A stretch of 64,000 nucleotides of DNA, from contig JAGYIT010000011.1 of assembly GCA_018402445.1 (NCBI GenBank), positions 58,318 to 122,317 of the forward strand, read 5' to 3'. The DNA is from Akkermansiaceae bacterium. Lineage in GTDB: Bacteria; Verrucomicrobiota; Verrucomicrobiia; Verrucomicrobiales; Akkermansiaceae. Within the stretch, counting starts at the first letter, position 1. Each line of letters begins with the position of its first letter. Positions 26,898-37,715 of the stretch are shown one piece after another. The translations under genes and the position numbers were made by a program. The notes below the pieces were generated by a model that ran no database searches, had not been told where the DNA came from, and was given only the letters and a program-made list of their open reading frames with translations.

Positions 26898-29800
26898 ATT
26901 TTTCGGAGACCCATTTCACGGCGTTGCGGAGGATCGTTTTGTAGGCTTCGTGGGCGTGGGCTTTGTCGTCGTGGCCGTGGGTGTAGCAGACGATGCGCGC
27001 CTTGGGATCGTTGACGATCCAGAGGGCGGGATGCGGATCGGGGCTTTGGCCGTCGGGCTTGTTTTCGATGAGGGTGGTCTGGCCATCCTTTTTGAAAAAG
27101 ACCGAGTGGTAGGACTCGTCGGCGATGGTGAATGTTTCCGGCACGCCTTTCAAAATCGGATGTACGGCGGGAAGGATGGATTCGGCGATCACGTCGCCCC
27201 GGCCATGGCCTTTCGTTTCCCCGGCGACGAAGCGCTTGTTGTAGCCCTGCCACGGATGCGACCACGTGGCCGCGTGGATGAGCACGATCCCCTTCCCCGC
27301 GTCCGCAAAATCATGCAGCGCTTTCTGGAATTCCGGCGTGCCCCATTGGTTGTGGTTTCCCGAGAAAACCAGCACATCCGCCTTCGGCATTTGCTCCAGC
27401 GCCTCGGCGAGGTTCATGGTGCCGATCACATCGGTCAATGGGACGACGGCGAGCGTTTCGCGATCCGTCTTGATGAAATCCCGGGGGAAATGGTGCGACG
27501 ATCCCGAGCCGACAATTAGCACGCGGAGCATGTCCTTTTTCTTCGGCTCGGCGAACCTGAGTCCGGTTGCGGCGATGCTTTCCGGCGGCTCGTCCTGCCA
27601 GCGGATCGGGGCGGCCTCGCTGGTTTCCGGCGGCTTCGTGGAAAAATCTGCCGTGATCGCGGCGACGACCGGCGAGATCATGTTATCGTAGCTTTCCAGC
27701 GTGATCTTCGTGATGGCGGCGGGCTTCTTCACCGGGATCGTCAGGAGCCTAAGCTGCCCGCGGCTCACGATGCCCTTCTGAAGCTTCGAGCCCGGCACAT
27801 CGACCTCCCGGTTGTAATCCGCGAAGTCGCGCCTGTTGAGAAGCTCGGTGACCTGCGTCGTCCCGTCAGCGTGCGTGAGGGTCACTTTCATCACCGGCCT
27901 TTCGTCATCGATGGCCGGAAATCCCCAGCCCGCGATCCCGCTGAGCAGATGGAGGCGGGTCGCCTTCACATCCGCCGCGATTTCGACCTTCTGCGGATAA
28001 CCCTTCGCGGCATTTTTTCCATTCCCGCCCTTGAGGACGATGAGGCTTTTCCCGTCCGGGCTTCTCGCCGGATCCATTAGGAAAAACGGGATGCCCTCCG
28101 CGCTGATGTTGCCGAATTTCCTCGGGAAAACGCTGTCGTCGGTGGCCTCTGCGCTCGCGAAAAGCCCGCGCCGCGCATCGGCGGTGTAGGCGCCGCGCAG
28201 GTCGAGCACGCGATGCGCGCCCGCATCCACCTCGGTCATGTAGGCAAGGATGTCGCGGAGGTTTTCCGCCCCCAGCCCCTCGAGACCCTCCGGCATCAGG
28301 CTGCGTTGGGTGTTCACGCGCGAGGCGATGTCCTCCTTGCGGATTTCCGTGTCGCCGCCCTGGTTGCGCAGGGTGAGCGGCCGCGTTGTTTTCCGTGGTG
28401 ATCACACCGGCCAGCGTCTCGCCTTTTTTCGTGGTGATGTTCCACTGCCAATAGGTCGGATCGACCTCGCGGTTCGGATCGATGATGTGGACGAGCAGTT
28501 CCGCCGCGCCGTGGCTGCCCATGCCGGTCAGCGTGGGACCTGCCTCAATATTCCCGGCATCGCCGAATTTGTGGCAGACCGCGCAGGCGGCGGCATACAT
28601 CGCCTTGCCGTTCGCGGCGTTGCCGGGCTTGGTCACCTCGGGAAGGAATTTCGCGATGATCTCCGCCTTCTGCTTCGCGCCGGGCATGAGCTTGTCGAGC
28701 AAGGCGTTCGCCCGCGCCGCCACCGCCTTGTCGGGATGGCTGCGGAGCCGCGCGACATTGCCCGGGCCGATGTCCATCGGATCGACGGTGCCGCCTTCAA
28801 CACCCTTGAGGAATTCAAGCGCGGCGGCGGGGCGCTTCACGATCTCATCGAACGCCGCCACCCGGATCGAGGGAGCGAGTTCATTGAAAAGCATCGCCAT
28901 CTTCACGGAAAAATCCGTCGCGCCGATCATCTCCACGATCGCGGCCTGCAATTCCTGGGGTTCCCCCGCTTGCTGCAAAATCCACAGCGCGGGAGCCACT
29001 GTCTCATCCGTCCCGATGGAAACCAGCGTCCGCGCGGCGGCGATGCGATCCTCCCGCTTCGCCTTCGGATCGGCGAGCGTCTTGGAAATCAACTCGACCT
29101 GTTTCCCGAGAGCATCCTTCAACACACCCTCCTTGTCCCAAGCCGCGATGAGCGGCAGGATCTTCGGTGCGGTGGCCGGATTTTCCAGCAACGCGGTGAA
29201 CGCACCGGTGACATCCTGATCCAACGCGGGCGGCGCGACCTTCGCCGCGATGATCGCCGAAATGACGCCCGCCTTGATCCCATCCGCCGAAGCGGGCGCG
29301 GCGGCAGTTGCTTTGAGCAACTTGACCGCGCTGCCCGCCGCATCTTCGCGCAGCGCGATGGGGACGAGGTTCTCGATGAGCGGAAGAAGCTTCTCGGCCT
29401 GCGGCGAGGAAAGGCAAGCGCTCACCGTTTCCAACGCCTGACCGCTCGCAGCGGCGATCAACGCGGACTTGGTCCAGTTGTCCTCCGCCTTCACGAAAGC
29501 GGCGATGATCTGCGCAGGATCACCGGCTTCGCGCAGGGATCTCTCCACCACGGAACCCGTCTCGATTTCAAACATCTTCCCGGCCTCCCGCATCATCCGG
29601 GCGGCGGTTGCGACCGTGTGGGCGTTCGCGCTCCCGAACGCGAGATCCATCGATGACTCGCTGTCTTTCACGATCACCGGCACCGGGACTTGCTTCGCCT
29701 CCTTGTGCATCACCTTCCAGATCCGCCCGAAGTAATGGTCGCGGTCGGGGCGGACGGCGGCGTTGGCATTGCCGTGCTGGGGGCCGCGGGTGTCGTTGTG

Positions 29801-31718
29801 GATCACCGCCTGGTTGTAGAAATCGATCACATACAGCGCGCCATCCGGCCCCACGCGAGTTTCGATGGGGCGGAACCACAGGTCGCTGCTGCGCATGAAC
29901 TCCGTTTCCTCGCGGCCTTTCTCCTTCTCCGCCGCGTAGGTGACGCCGTCCTTTTTCAGGAAATAGTGGCTGACGATGTTGATCGTCGGCTCGCCGGTGA
30001 AATAGGAGTAGTTCCACTTTTCCGGCCATGCGCCGCCCTCGTAGATCGCGCAGCCCGCCGCCGCCGTGTAGGAGCCGACCCAGTCGATCTGCTTGTAAGC
30101 CGCCTGTTTCCAATCCATCAGCGGAAAGGTCTTCTGGCCGCTAATCATGCCATGGAAGCTGTCCGTTCCCGGCATCTTGCCCTTCGCGAGGATGCTTTCC
30201 GGAAGGACGGTGTGGAAAAGCAGGGTGCCGCTGGTCGGCTGCGTCCAGAAACACTGGCCGTCCGCCGTCATGCACAAGCCCCAGGTGTTGCCGCCCTTGC
30301 TGGAAACCATCTCGATCTCCGTGCCGTCCGGCTTGAAACGCACCACGCCCGAGCCGACGCGGACTTTCGGTTGATCCGGCGAAGCGAGCGCCGTGACCTC
30401 GCCCGCGCTATAGCCGTGGGTCGCGTAAACCCAGCCGTCGAGACCCCAGCGGAGGTTGTTGATCACCGCGTGGGTGTCGCCGTTGCCGAGGCCGGTGTAG
30501 AGCTTGGTGCGCTTGTCCGCGACCTCGTCGCCATCGGTGTCTTCGAGAAACCAGATGTCCGGCGCGGCGGCAGCGATCACGCCGTTTTTGTGAAACACGA
30601 AACCGGTGGCCAGCTCCAGCTTGTCGGCGAAAACATGTTTCTTGTCCATCCGCCCGTCGCCATCCGTATCTGTCAGGATACTGATCCGGTCGAGGGGCTC
30701 GCGCTCGTACACACCCGGTTTCACGGAGCCGCTTTCCTTCCAGACATCCGTGTTCGCCTTGCGCAGGCCGTTGGGATACTCGGGGCATTCCACCACCCAC
30801 ATCCGGCCTTTCGCGTCCCAATCGACGTTCAGCGGCTTGTTGATCAGCGGCTCGGCGGCCACCAGCGAGAGTTCGAACTCCGGATGCACCTCGATCTTCG
30901 CCGCCGCCTCTTCGGGTTTCGTCGGGCCGCCGATCGGATAACGCAACGCGTCCGCCAGTTTCGGATTCCCATCGAGCAACGAGTCGGCCTCGCGTTTCCC
31001 CGCCCACGCGATCCCGCGCAGCAACAGGGTCTGGATCGAGGTGTGGGAAAAATTCGCGTAGCGGTGACCGGGGATGAAGGCGAAAGCGCGGCGGTTTCCC
31101 GTTTCATAGGTCCACATCTGCGGCTGGATGTCATACACGCTGACCGGCGCACCGGGCTTCGCCTCGCCCTGCTTCGGCTTCGGCGTGTAGGCGGCGGCGA
31201 GGATCTTCGCCTCGGGCAGGATCTCCATGTCGTAGTAGATCTCATCGTCGAGATCGAAGTTGGAGACGCCCTGCGTGATCGGGTTCTCGCGGTCGGTGAA
31301 ATACAGGGACATCTCCCCCTCCAGCCATTTCGTCTGCCCGAAATTCCATGAACCGCCGATCACGCCCTTGATACCAATCATGATCGCGCGAAACCGCCCC
31401 GCCATGGATCGCGACGACCCCGCCGCCGCGTTTCAGGTATTCCTCGAAGTTCTTCCGATCATCGCCATCGATGTTCCCTGCCTCCGCTGCGTGGAGGATG
31501 ACGACATCCGTTTCCGCGAGCTGTTCTTTGGTGGGAAAAGCATTGCCGCCCGTGGCCTTCGCGCCGCGGGTGTTGAGCAGCGCCGTCCAGTCTTTCAGGA
31601 ATGCGGGATAGTCATGGCAGCCCGGCGCATGGGTCTTCTCTCCGGAGCGGATGAAGACGCGTAGGGGTTCGGCGGTTATGAAACCGATACTGAGGATAAA
31701 TAAGCCGAGTATTTTCAT
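26896..31718 (-). pseudogene. Frameshifted giant ThuA - heme-binding dehydrogenase - HEAT - cytochrome c - ThuA fusion
   Basis: Three adjacent frames read as one protein of about 1600 residues. Order: signal peptide (MKILGLFILSIGFITAEP); first ThuA domain (DVVILHAAEAGNID, GGGVVAIHGGAVSRDHDW); PVC-type beta-propeller dehydrogenase domain (LNVDWDAKGRMWVVECPEYP, DTDGDGRMDKKHVFADKL); HEAT-like helices; cytochrome c with CAVCHKF; a MPEGLEGLGAENLRDILAYM tail; and a second ThuA domain (DVLVFSGNHNQWG, GIVLIHAATWSH). One extra C near 31385 breaks D-W-Y-K-G, and a second shift near 28388 (GCGGCCG) breaks N-N-A-x-L-T-L-R. Both shifts are +1 in the coding direction. Such fusions are common in PVC bacteria and are predicted periplasmic sugar/polyol oxidoreductases. 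Intact domains suggest an assembly error or recent decay. Confidence 0.82.
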
Positions 31719-31779
31719 CACAAGGCAAGATAGGCAATGGTCCTGCCTGTGCAAACACGGAATGCAGATTGGTTGTGGG

Positions 31780-31838
31780 GGCGATCTTCGGTCGCCCCGG
31801 TGCAGTGGCAATGGAAAGGGCGGCGACCGAAGATCGCC
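31780..31838. repeat. 17-bp perfect inverted repeat (GGCGATCTTCGGTCGCC)
   Basis: GGCGATCTTCGGTCGCC (31780-31796) and its exact reverse complement (31822-31838) are separated by 25 nt. The element lies between the divergent ends of the ThuA fusion start and the Tm-1-like gene stop. It looks like a REP/MITE-type dispersed element. Confidence 0.7.
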
Positions 31839-31844
31839 GCCACT

Positions 31845-33041
31845 CTACCCCAACAGCGTGAGCAATCTCTCCGCACAGGCCTGCGCAAAAACCGGGCTGT
31901 TGATCTCTTCGGCAAAGGTTCTGACAGGAACTTTAGAACCTGCCCGGATCGCGCCGAAGAGCGCCGAGTCCGCCGCAGGATCGTGAAACGGCTGACCTTC
32001 CGCACTGATCACACTGATCGCCTTTTTCGGAATCAAGATCTCACAGCGGCCTGCGCAGGCGTTCGCTTTGCCGGCGATGATGCGGCCCAGTTCGGCGCAT
32101 TCCTCCGGCGTTGTCCGCATCAGTGTAACCTGCGGGTTATGGATGTAAAAACTACGTCCCTCGTACTTCGTGGGGACAGAGGAGCCTTCTCCGAAATTAA
32201 CCATATCAAGGCAACCGGGAGCGATGACCACCGGAATGCCCGCCTTCGCAGCGGCATCCATACGGGTGGGACCAGCGTTAAGGGTGCCACCGCATAGCTC
32301 ATCCGCCCATTCCGTCGTAGTGATGTCGAGCACGCCCACCGCCATGCCGCTTTCGATCACCGCTTCCATTGATTTCCCGCCCGTTCCTGTCGCTGCGAAA
32401 ATGAGCACCTCGTATCCGCTTTCCTCAAGGATGCGCTTCGCCTCCGTCACGCAGGCGGTGGTGTTGCCAAACATGGAGGCCACGATCAGCGGCTTCGCGC
32501 CGGACTCGGGGATGTCAGCGGAGACCATTCCGCAGATCGCACCAGCGGCACGGGTGAAGATGGTTAGAGAGAGGCGGTTTAGCCCAGCCACATCGGCGAT
32601 GCTTGGCATCATGGTGATGTCGCTAGTCCCGAGGTAATGAGCCGTGTTCCCGGCGGCGAGGGTGGAGACCATCAGCTTCGGGAAACCGATGGGGAGGGCG
32701 CGCATCGCGGCCGTGGCAATCGCTGTGCCCCCTCCTCCTCCCAGTGAGATCACACCGTGGATTTTTCCTTCGGACTGGAGCTTCGAAAGCAGCTTCGGCG
32801 CGGCCTGCGACATCGCAATAACCGCCTCGCCACGATCTTTTTTTTCAATAATCGCTTCGAGATCGATCCCTCCTACTGCAGCGACCTCATACCGAGTGAC
32901 ATCGGGTTTCACGGTCGGTTCCGCGCCAGTCCCCACATCGATCAACAGCGGCGTATGGCCATGGGCGCGGATCAGCTCCGCGACAAAGGCGTGCTCCGAG
33001 CCTTTCGAATCCAGCGTACCTAGCACGGCGATGGTCTTCAT
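31845..33041 (-). CDS. Tm-1-like ATP-binding (UPF0261) protein
   Basis: The 398-residue product has the usual family length and begins MKTIAVLGTLDSKGSEHAFV, with VISLGGGGGTAIATAAMRAL, MVSTLAAGNTAHYLGTSDIT and VIAPGCLDMVNFGEGSSVPT. It matches the UPF0261/Tm-1-like ATP-binding family (plant Tm-1 resistance protein N-terminus). The start overlaps the stop of the PEP-hydrolase gene by ATGA, and in other organisms the two are adjacent or fused, which supports joint function. The reaction is not established. Confidence 0.9.
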   Translation of the reverse strand: MKTIAVLGTLDSKGSEHAFVAELIRAHGHTPLLIDVGTGAEPTVKPDVTRYEVAAVGGIDLEAIIEKKDRGEAVIAMSQAAPKLLSKLQSEGKIHGVISLGGGGGTAIATAAMRALPIGFPKLMVSTLAAGNTAHYLGTSDITMMPSIADVAGLNRLSLTIFTRAAGAICGMVSADIPESGAKPLIVASMFGNTTACVTEAKRILEESGYEVLIFAATGTGGKSMEAVIESGMAVGVLDITTTEWADELCGGTLNAGPTRMDAAAKAGIPVVIAPGCLDMVNFGEGSSVPTKYEGRSFYIHNPQVTLMRTTPEECAELGRIIAGKANACAGRCEILIPKKAISVISAEGQPFHDPAADSALFGAIRAGSKVPVRTFAEEINSPVFAQACAERLLTLLG

Positions 33042-33903
33042 CGTTTGACGGGGATGGCTTTGAATTCGCGCGTTAGGCTTTCGAGTGATTTCTCGACGCT
33101 CATCCGCTCCAGCGAGGACGCACCGACGAAGCCGACGCAATCCGTGGCCTGGATCACACGGTCGGCATCCTCCGGCGTGTTGATCGGGCCGCCGTGGCAG
33201 AGGAAAAAGATATCCTTCCGCACGGTCTTCGCGGCGTCGATGATGTCCTGGGTGCGCTTGATCGTCTCGTCCCAGCTCACCACTGCGTCGCTGCACCCCG
33301 ATGGAGCCGCCGACCGTGGTGCCGACGTGGGCGATGATCGCGTCCGCCCCGTTTTGCGCCATTTTCACCGCCTCTTCCGGCGAGCCGACATAGACGATGG
33401 AAAACAAATCCATGCGCCGCGCCAGGCCGATCATCTCGAACTCCTTCTCCACGCTCATGCCGGTTTCCTCAAGCATACGCGCGGAACTGGCCGTCGATGA
33501 TGGTGTGGGTGGGGAAATTATTCACGCCGGAGAAACCCATGTCCTTCACCTTGCCGAGCCAGTGCCACATGCGGCGGCGCGGATCGGTGGCGTGCACCCC
33601 GCAGATCACCGGGATTTCCTGAACGACAGGCAGCACCTCGTATTCGCCGATCTCCATGGCGATCGCGTTCGCGTCGCCGTAGGCCATGAGACCCGCCGTG
33701 GAGCCGTGGCCCATCATGCGGAAGCGCCCGCTGTTGTAGATGATGATGAGGTCGGCCCCGCCCTTCTCGATGAATTTCGCGCTGATCCCCGCGCCCGCTC
33801 CGGCGGCGATGATCGCTGTTCCTTTCGAGAGCGTGTCATGGAGACGCTCGACGACTTCCTCCCGCGTGTAGGGATTCCCTTTTCCTGTCCATTGGTTCGG
33901 CAT
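33038..33903 (-). pseudogene. Phosphoenolpyruvate hydrolase-family TIM-barrel protein, two frameshifts
   Basis: Three frames must be joined to give the family protein of about 287 residues. Fragment 1: GAGISAKFIEKGGADLIIIY to THTIIDGQFRAY. Fragment 2: LEETGMSVEKEFEMIGLARR to GTTVGGSIGV. Fragment 3: VVSWDETIKRTQDIIDAAKT to the stop. The first break is near 33473 (one extra base between FRAY and LEETG). The second is near 33293, where removing the C from GTGCAGCGAC restores V-S-D-A-V-V-S-W. The family is the PEP-mutase-like barrel partner of Tm-1-like proteins. All conserved parts are present, so a consensus error is as likely as a true pseudogene. Confidence 0.82.
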
Positions 33904-34018
33904 GGCCCGAAATTGGACGATTCCCCCCGCCTCGACAAGAGGAGACCTTCCACATCCGCATATCGGAAATCCACATCCGGTGCCTCCGATCCGGCCGCCA
34001 CCCCGGGCATCGGCGGGG

Positions 34019-34923
34019 TCACAGCCCCCCCAACGACCGATCCGGCTCCAGGCCGCAGCCCTCGATCTCGAGGCAGTCGGGGAAACATTTCACCACCGCA
34101 TAGGCACTCTCCTTCTCCGTCTCGACCATGCCCCTGATGTTTACATGGTGGCAATTACCATGCTTGCCGTAGTTCCCGGCGTGGTTATGGCCGTTCATGT
34201 ATGCGACGATGTGCTCGCGCCCCCGAAAAGCGCGAGCAATTCCTCCGCGTTCCAGAGGTTGTGGGGATCAGCGGCGGGGATGAGCGGATAGTGGCAGAAA
34301 ACGATCACTCGCTGGCCGGCGGCTTGCGCGGCATCCAGCTCCGCCGCGATCCATTTCATCTGCCCGGCACCGATGGCGGCATTGTAATTCTTCGCCTGCT
34401 CCAATCCGGCGGCGGCGAGTTTTTCCAACATCGCCGCCGCCTCCGCCGTGCGGGCATCTCCGGCAGGATGCCGCCAGACGCCGATATCCGTGCCGTCGAG
34501 GAACAGGAAGCGCCATGATTTCCGGACGAGGGAGTAATAGGCTCTCTCCAAACCCATCGCTCCCAGCACCTTGCCCTTGTCCGCATCGGCCACCTCGAAA
34601 TCGTGATTCCCGCAGACCGGGAAATGCGGTGCCTTGAGCTTCGCATAGATCGGCATGATGGAGGAGAAGCTCGCGAAATCCCGGTCGATCAGATCGCCCA
34701 GCGTGACGCTGAAATCCAGCCGGCGCTCATTCAGATCGGCCACCGCTGCCCCGAGCTTCGCGAGGGAGTTGCGGTAGAAACGCCCCCACTTGGGTTCGGC
34801 GTCCGCATATTGCGGATCGGCGATGACACCGAAAGTGAGATCCGGCCCTCCGGCAGGTGCGGCGGAGGTATTACCCGCGAGCGCTAGAGGAAGGGTGATC
34901 TTAAGGAATTGCCTGCGTTCCAT
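34019..34923 (-). pseudogene. Exported calcineurin-like metallophosphatase, one frameshift
   Basis: The N-terminal frame starts MERRQFLKITLPLALAGNTS (export signal) and carries FGVIADPQYAD, VTLGDLIDRDF, PVCGNHDFEV and VIVFCHYPLI. It stops early after ALFGGASTSSHT, but the next frame continues RGREHIVAYMNGHNHAGNYG and runs to a stop at 34019, supplying the missing GHxH metal motif. One lost T in the TTTTCGGGGG run near 34223 would give A-L-F-R-G-R-E and a continuous protein of about 300 residues. All five metallophosphatase motifs are then present. Substrate unknown; resembles ADP-ribose/CDP-alcohol-type phosphatases. Confidence 0.82.
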
Positions 34924-35178
34924 GATCGGGAACATAGCGAAAAAGACACTTAGGGAAAAAGGTAATTCCCGTGACAACATCCACACCGCTTTTTGGAACA
35001 CGGCATCTTCCTGCCACTTTTCACTGTAGCGCGCCGAAACGCCCGAAACGCCTGATTCTCGTTCCGCAAGCGGGACACAACGAATCCCTCCAGTGCGATA
35101 TCTGGCGCGCAATTTAGCATTGGATCGACGAGGCGATAGAACCTTCAGAGTGAACCCGCAGGCCGGGCGGCGAGAAAA

Positions 35179-35760
35179 TCATGCGCCATGCGCGGGCGGC
35201 TCGTTCCTCTCCACGATCATCCGCGCGACGGCGGGACTCAGGTGCGGGATGTCCGTCTTCCCGGCGGAGAGGGCTGCGCGGATGGCGGTGGCGGTAGCGG
35301 GGTGCTTCCCCCGGACGGTGGACATGCGGTAGCCTTCGCGCGGGAAGACTTCCGCGCCATCGCGGGCGAGGACGATGAAATCCGCCAGGGATGCGAGGAT
35401 TTCCGGGTGTTTCCAGGTGGGCAATGCACTCCATTGGTCGCCGCCCATGATCCAGAACCACTCGTTGCCGGGGTGGCGGGAAGTGAGTTTCTGCATGGTC
35501 GCGTAGGAGAACGAGGGGCCTTCCGCTTCCAGCTCGGTCTCGTCGGTTATCGCCCAGGGGATGCCGGTGAGTGCGGCGCGCAGCCAGCCGACGCGGGTTG
35601 CGCCGGGGGTGGGCGGGCGGGCGGTCTTGTGTGGCGAGATCTGGCAGGGCAGGAACCATATCTCGTCGAGATCCGCGGCTTCCCTCGCAAGGGTGGCGAG
35701 GTGAATGTGACCGTCGTGGACGGGATCGAAGGTGCCGCCGAAAATCCCGATTCGTTTCAT
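35179..35760 (-). CDS. nadD: Nicotinate-nucleotide adenylyltransferase
   Basis: The 193-residue product has the nucleotidyltransferase motif GIFGGTFDPVHDGHIHLA, ISPHK, the MGGDQW and WKHPEIL elements typical of NadD, and TAIRAAL near the C-terminus matching the family SxTxIR motif. Family role: converts nicotinate mononucleotide and ATP to deamido-NAD in NAD synthesis. It lies 9 nt downstream of the sensor kinase gene and is transcribed with it. Confidence 0.93.
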   Translation of the reverse strand: MKRIGIFGGTFDPVHDGHIHLATLAREAADLDEIWFLPCQISPHKTARPPTPGATRVGWLRAALTGIPWAITDETELEAEGPSFSYATMQKLTSRHPGNEWFWIMGGDQWSALPTWKHPEILASLADFIVLARDGAEVFPREGYRMSTVRGKHPATATAIRAALSAGKTDIPHLSPAVARMIVERNEPPAHGA

Positions 35761-35769
35761 GGCTGCAGC

Positions 35770-36984
35770 CTAGAACGGAGACTTCGGGATCGTCATCAGG
35801 AATTTCGTTTCCACGCCGGGAACTGAGGTCACGGAGATGGTTCCATGATGCGCCTCGACGGCGCGTTTCACGATGGAAAGCCCGAGTCCAGTGCCTTTCA
35901 CATCAAGCTGGGAGTGGTGTTTCTCGACACGGTAGAACCTGCGGAAAATGTGAGGAAGATCCGCACTAGGGATCCCTATGCCGTTGTCTTTTACCCAGAT
36001 AAGGATGTCATCGCCGCTTTCCGAAGTACCAACCTCGACCTTGAGATCCTTGTAGGGATTCTGCTTGAGCGCGTTCTCGACGAGGTTAAAGAGCACCTGA
36101 GTCCAGTAGAAACGATCGCCCTGCAGCGTGAGTTCCTCGTCGTGGAGGATCATAGCCACGTGCGCCTGCTGGCTGCGGACGACGGATTCGAGGCGCTCGA
36201 TGACGTCCTTCACACACAGGCGTAGCTTGAAGGGCTCGATCTTGATCGCGGATGCCTCGCCTGACTCCAGGCGGGAAATCACCAGCATGTCCTCGACGAT
36301 GCGCGAGATCCGCTCCGTGTGCTTTTTCATCACGGTGAGGAAACGCTTCGCCATTTCCGTATCCTCGATCATGCCGTCGTCGAGGAGATTTTCCAGATAG
36401 CCGTTGATGATGGCTAGCGGCGTGCGGAGTTCGTGCGAGGCGTTCGCCACGAAGTCCTTGCGGATTTGGTCGAGCTGATACTCGGATGTCACGTCACGGA
36501 TCACGACTCGGGTATTGGGGTTGCCGTCAGGGGTGTCGGAGAGCTGGGCGGCGTCGATGATCCATGCGTTGTTGCCGCGGGTCTCAAGATCGCCGCGGGG
36601 CGAGGTTTGCTGGGGAAGGACGACGCGGGAGCGCACCGGCTCGCCCGTTTCCAGGCAGCGCAACAAGGCCTCGGCGAGGCGGGAATCCAGGAAGGCCTCG
36701 CGGACGGGGCGGCCGGTGAGTGCGCGGCCTCGGAAAAACTCCTGCGCGGCGGAGTTGGCGAAGAGGATGTTCGCGCGTGAATCCACGATGAGGAAGGCGT
36801 CTCCAAGGGCGTCGAGCAGGCGGTCGCGTTCATCTTTTGCTTGTTTGAGGTCGAGTTCGAGTCGCAGTTTCCATGCCTTCACCTGCGCTTCGTATTCCTT
36901 TCTGGAGCGCTTCAACCGGATGACCTGTAGGAAAAGGGCGGCAAAGGCGGTGAGGGACGCAAGGATGGCTAGGTTCTCTGTCAT
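35770..36984 (-). CDS. PhoR-like PAS sensor histidine kinase
   Basis: The 404-residue product has one N-terminal membrane segment (LAILASLTAFAALFLQVI), a PAS domain (~55-165), a HisKA box FVANASHELRTPLAIINGYL with the phospho-acceptor His, and an HATPase domain with LFNLVENALKQNPY (N box), VKDNGIGIP (G1), FRRFYRVEKHH and KGTGLGLSIV (G2). A membrane-tethered PAS kinase paired with an OmpR-type regulator is the PhoR/PhoB layout. Its start overlaps the regulator stop by ATGA. Phosphate sensing is inferred from architecture only. Confidence 0.9.
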   Translation of the reverse strand: MTENLAILASLTAFAALFLQVIRLKRSRKEYEAQVKAWKLRLELDLKQAKDERDRLLDALGDAFLIVDSRANILFANSAAQEFFRGRALTGRPVREAFLDSRLAEALLRCLETGEPVRSRVVLPQQTSPRGDLETRGNNAWIIDAAQLSDTPDGNPNTRVVIRDVTSEYQLDQIRKDFVANASHELRTPLAIINGYLENLLDDGMIEDTEMAKRFLTVMKKHTERISRIVEDMLVISRLESGEASAIKIEPFKLRLCVKDVIERLESVVRSQQAHVAMILHDEELTLQGDRFYWTQVLFNLVENALKQNPYKDLKVEVGTSESGDDILIWVKDNGIGIPSADLPHIFRRFYRVEKHHSQLDVKGTGLGLSIVKRAVEAHHGTISVTSVPGVETKFLMTIPKSPF

Positions 36985-37667
36985 GTGACGGGGGGGCTCG
37001 TCACACGATAGCCCACACCGCGCACTGTTTCAATCAAAGCCCCATGCGAACCGAGCTTTTGGCGGAGCCGTTTCATGTGCGTATCGAGCGTGCGGCTGTG
37101 CACCTCGTCGCTGTAGCCCCAGACGGTGCGGAGAAGATCGTTGCGATCCTGCTGTTTGCCGGAGCGCTCGCAGAGAAACAGCAGGAGCTTGAACTCGGTG
37201 GCGGTGAGATCAACCGGTTCGTTGTCCAGATAGAAACGGACGGCGTTCTTATCGAAACGGAACGGGCCGAACTCGTATTCCACCGCGCCGGGGGGGGCGT
37301 CGGTGCGCTTGAGTATCGCGTTGACACGTAGCACCAATTCCTTGGGGCTGAAGGGCTTGGTGAGGTAATCATCGGCTCCCGCCTCAAGTCCCTGGATGCG
37401 GTCTTCCGTCTGCGCGCGGGCGGTGAGCATGATCACCGGGATGCGAGATGTCCGCGCGTCGCGCCGGATCTCGCGGAAGACAGAGTAGCCGTCGCGACCC
37501 GGCAGCATCAGATCGAGCACGATCAGATCAGGCCTTTCGCGGATGGCCGTTTCCGTGCCGGTGATCCCGTCATGCGCCTTGAGCACCTCATAACCCGCAC
37601 GTTGCAGGTTGAACATGATCAGGTCGGCAATATCCACCTCATCCTCTACAATAAGAACTCGTTGCAT
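36981..37667 (-). CDS. PhoB/OmpR-family response regulator
   Basis: The 228-residue product has a receiver domain with acidic pocket VEDEVD, phospho-acceptor Asp52 (LIVLDLMLPG), TARA and TKPF lysine, followed by a winged-helix domain (LTATEFKLLLFLCERSGKQQ, RTLDTHMKRLRQKLG). A TTG codon precedes the ATG; the ATG is used as start. It is the first gene of the regulator-kinase-nadD unit. A TGTGAC-N6-GTCACA palindrome lies 49 nt upstream. Confidence 0.9.
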   Translation of the reverse strand: MQRVLIVEDEVDIADLIMFNLQRAGYEVLKAHDGITGTETAIRERPDLIVLDLMLPGRDGYSVFREIRRDARTSRIPVIMLTARAQTEDRIQGLEAGADDYLTKPFSPKELVLRVNAILKRTDAPPGAVEYEFGPFRFDKNAVRFYLDNEPVDLTATEFKLLLFLCERSGKQQDRNDLLRTVWGYSDEVHSRTLDTHMKRLRQKLGSHGALIETVRGVGYRVTSPPVT

Positions 37668-37715
37668 CAATGAGATATCTTATGTCGGAGGCACTCATCT
37701 CAGGAACGGGTGTAG

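Noticed and set aside
26896..28317. Separate gene for a ThuA protein beginning MNTQRSLMPEGLEG
   Set aside because: The first part continues the tail of the upstream cytochrome c domain and lacks a signal peptide, so it is the C-terminal end of a frameshifted fusion.
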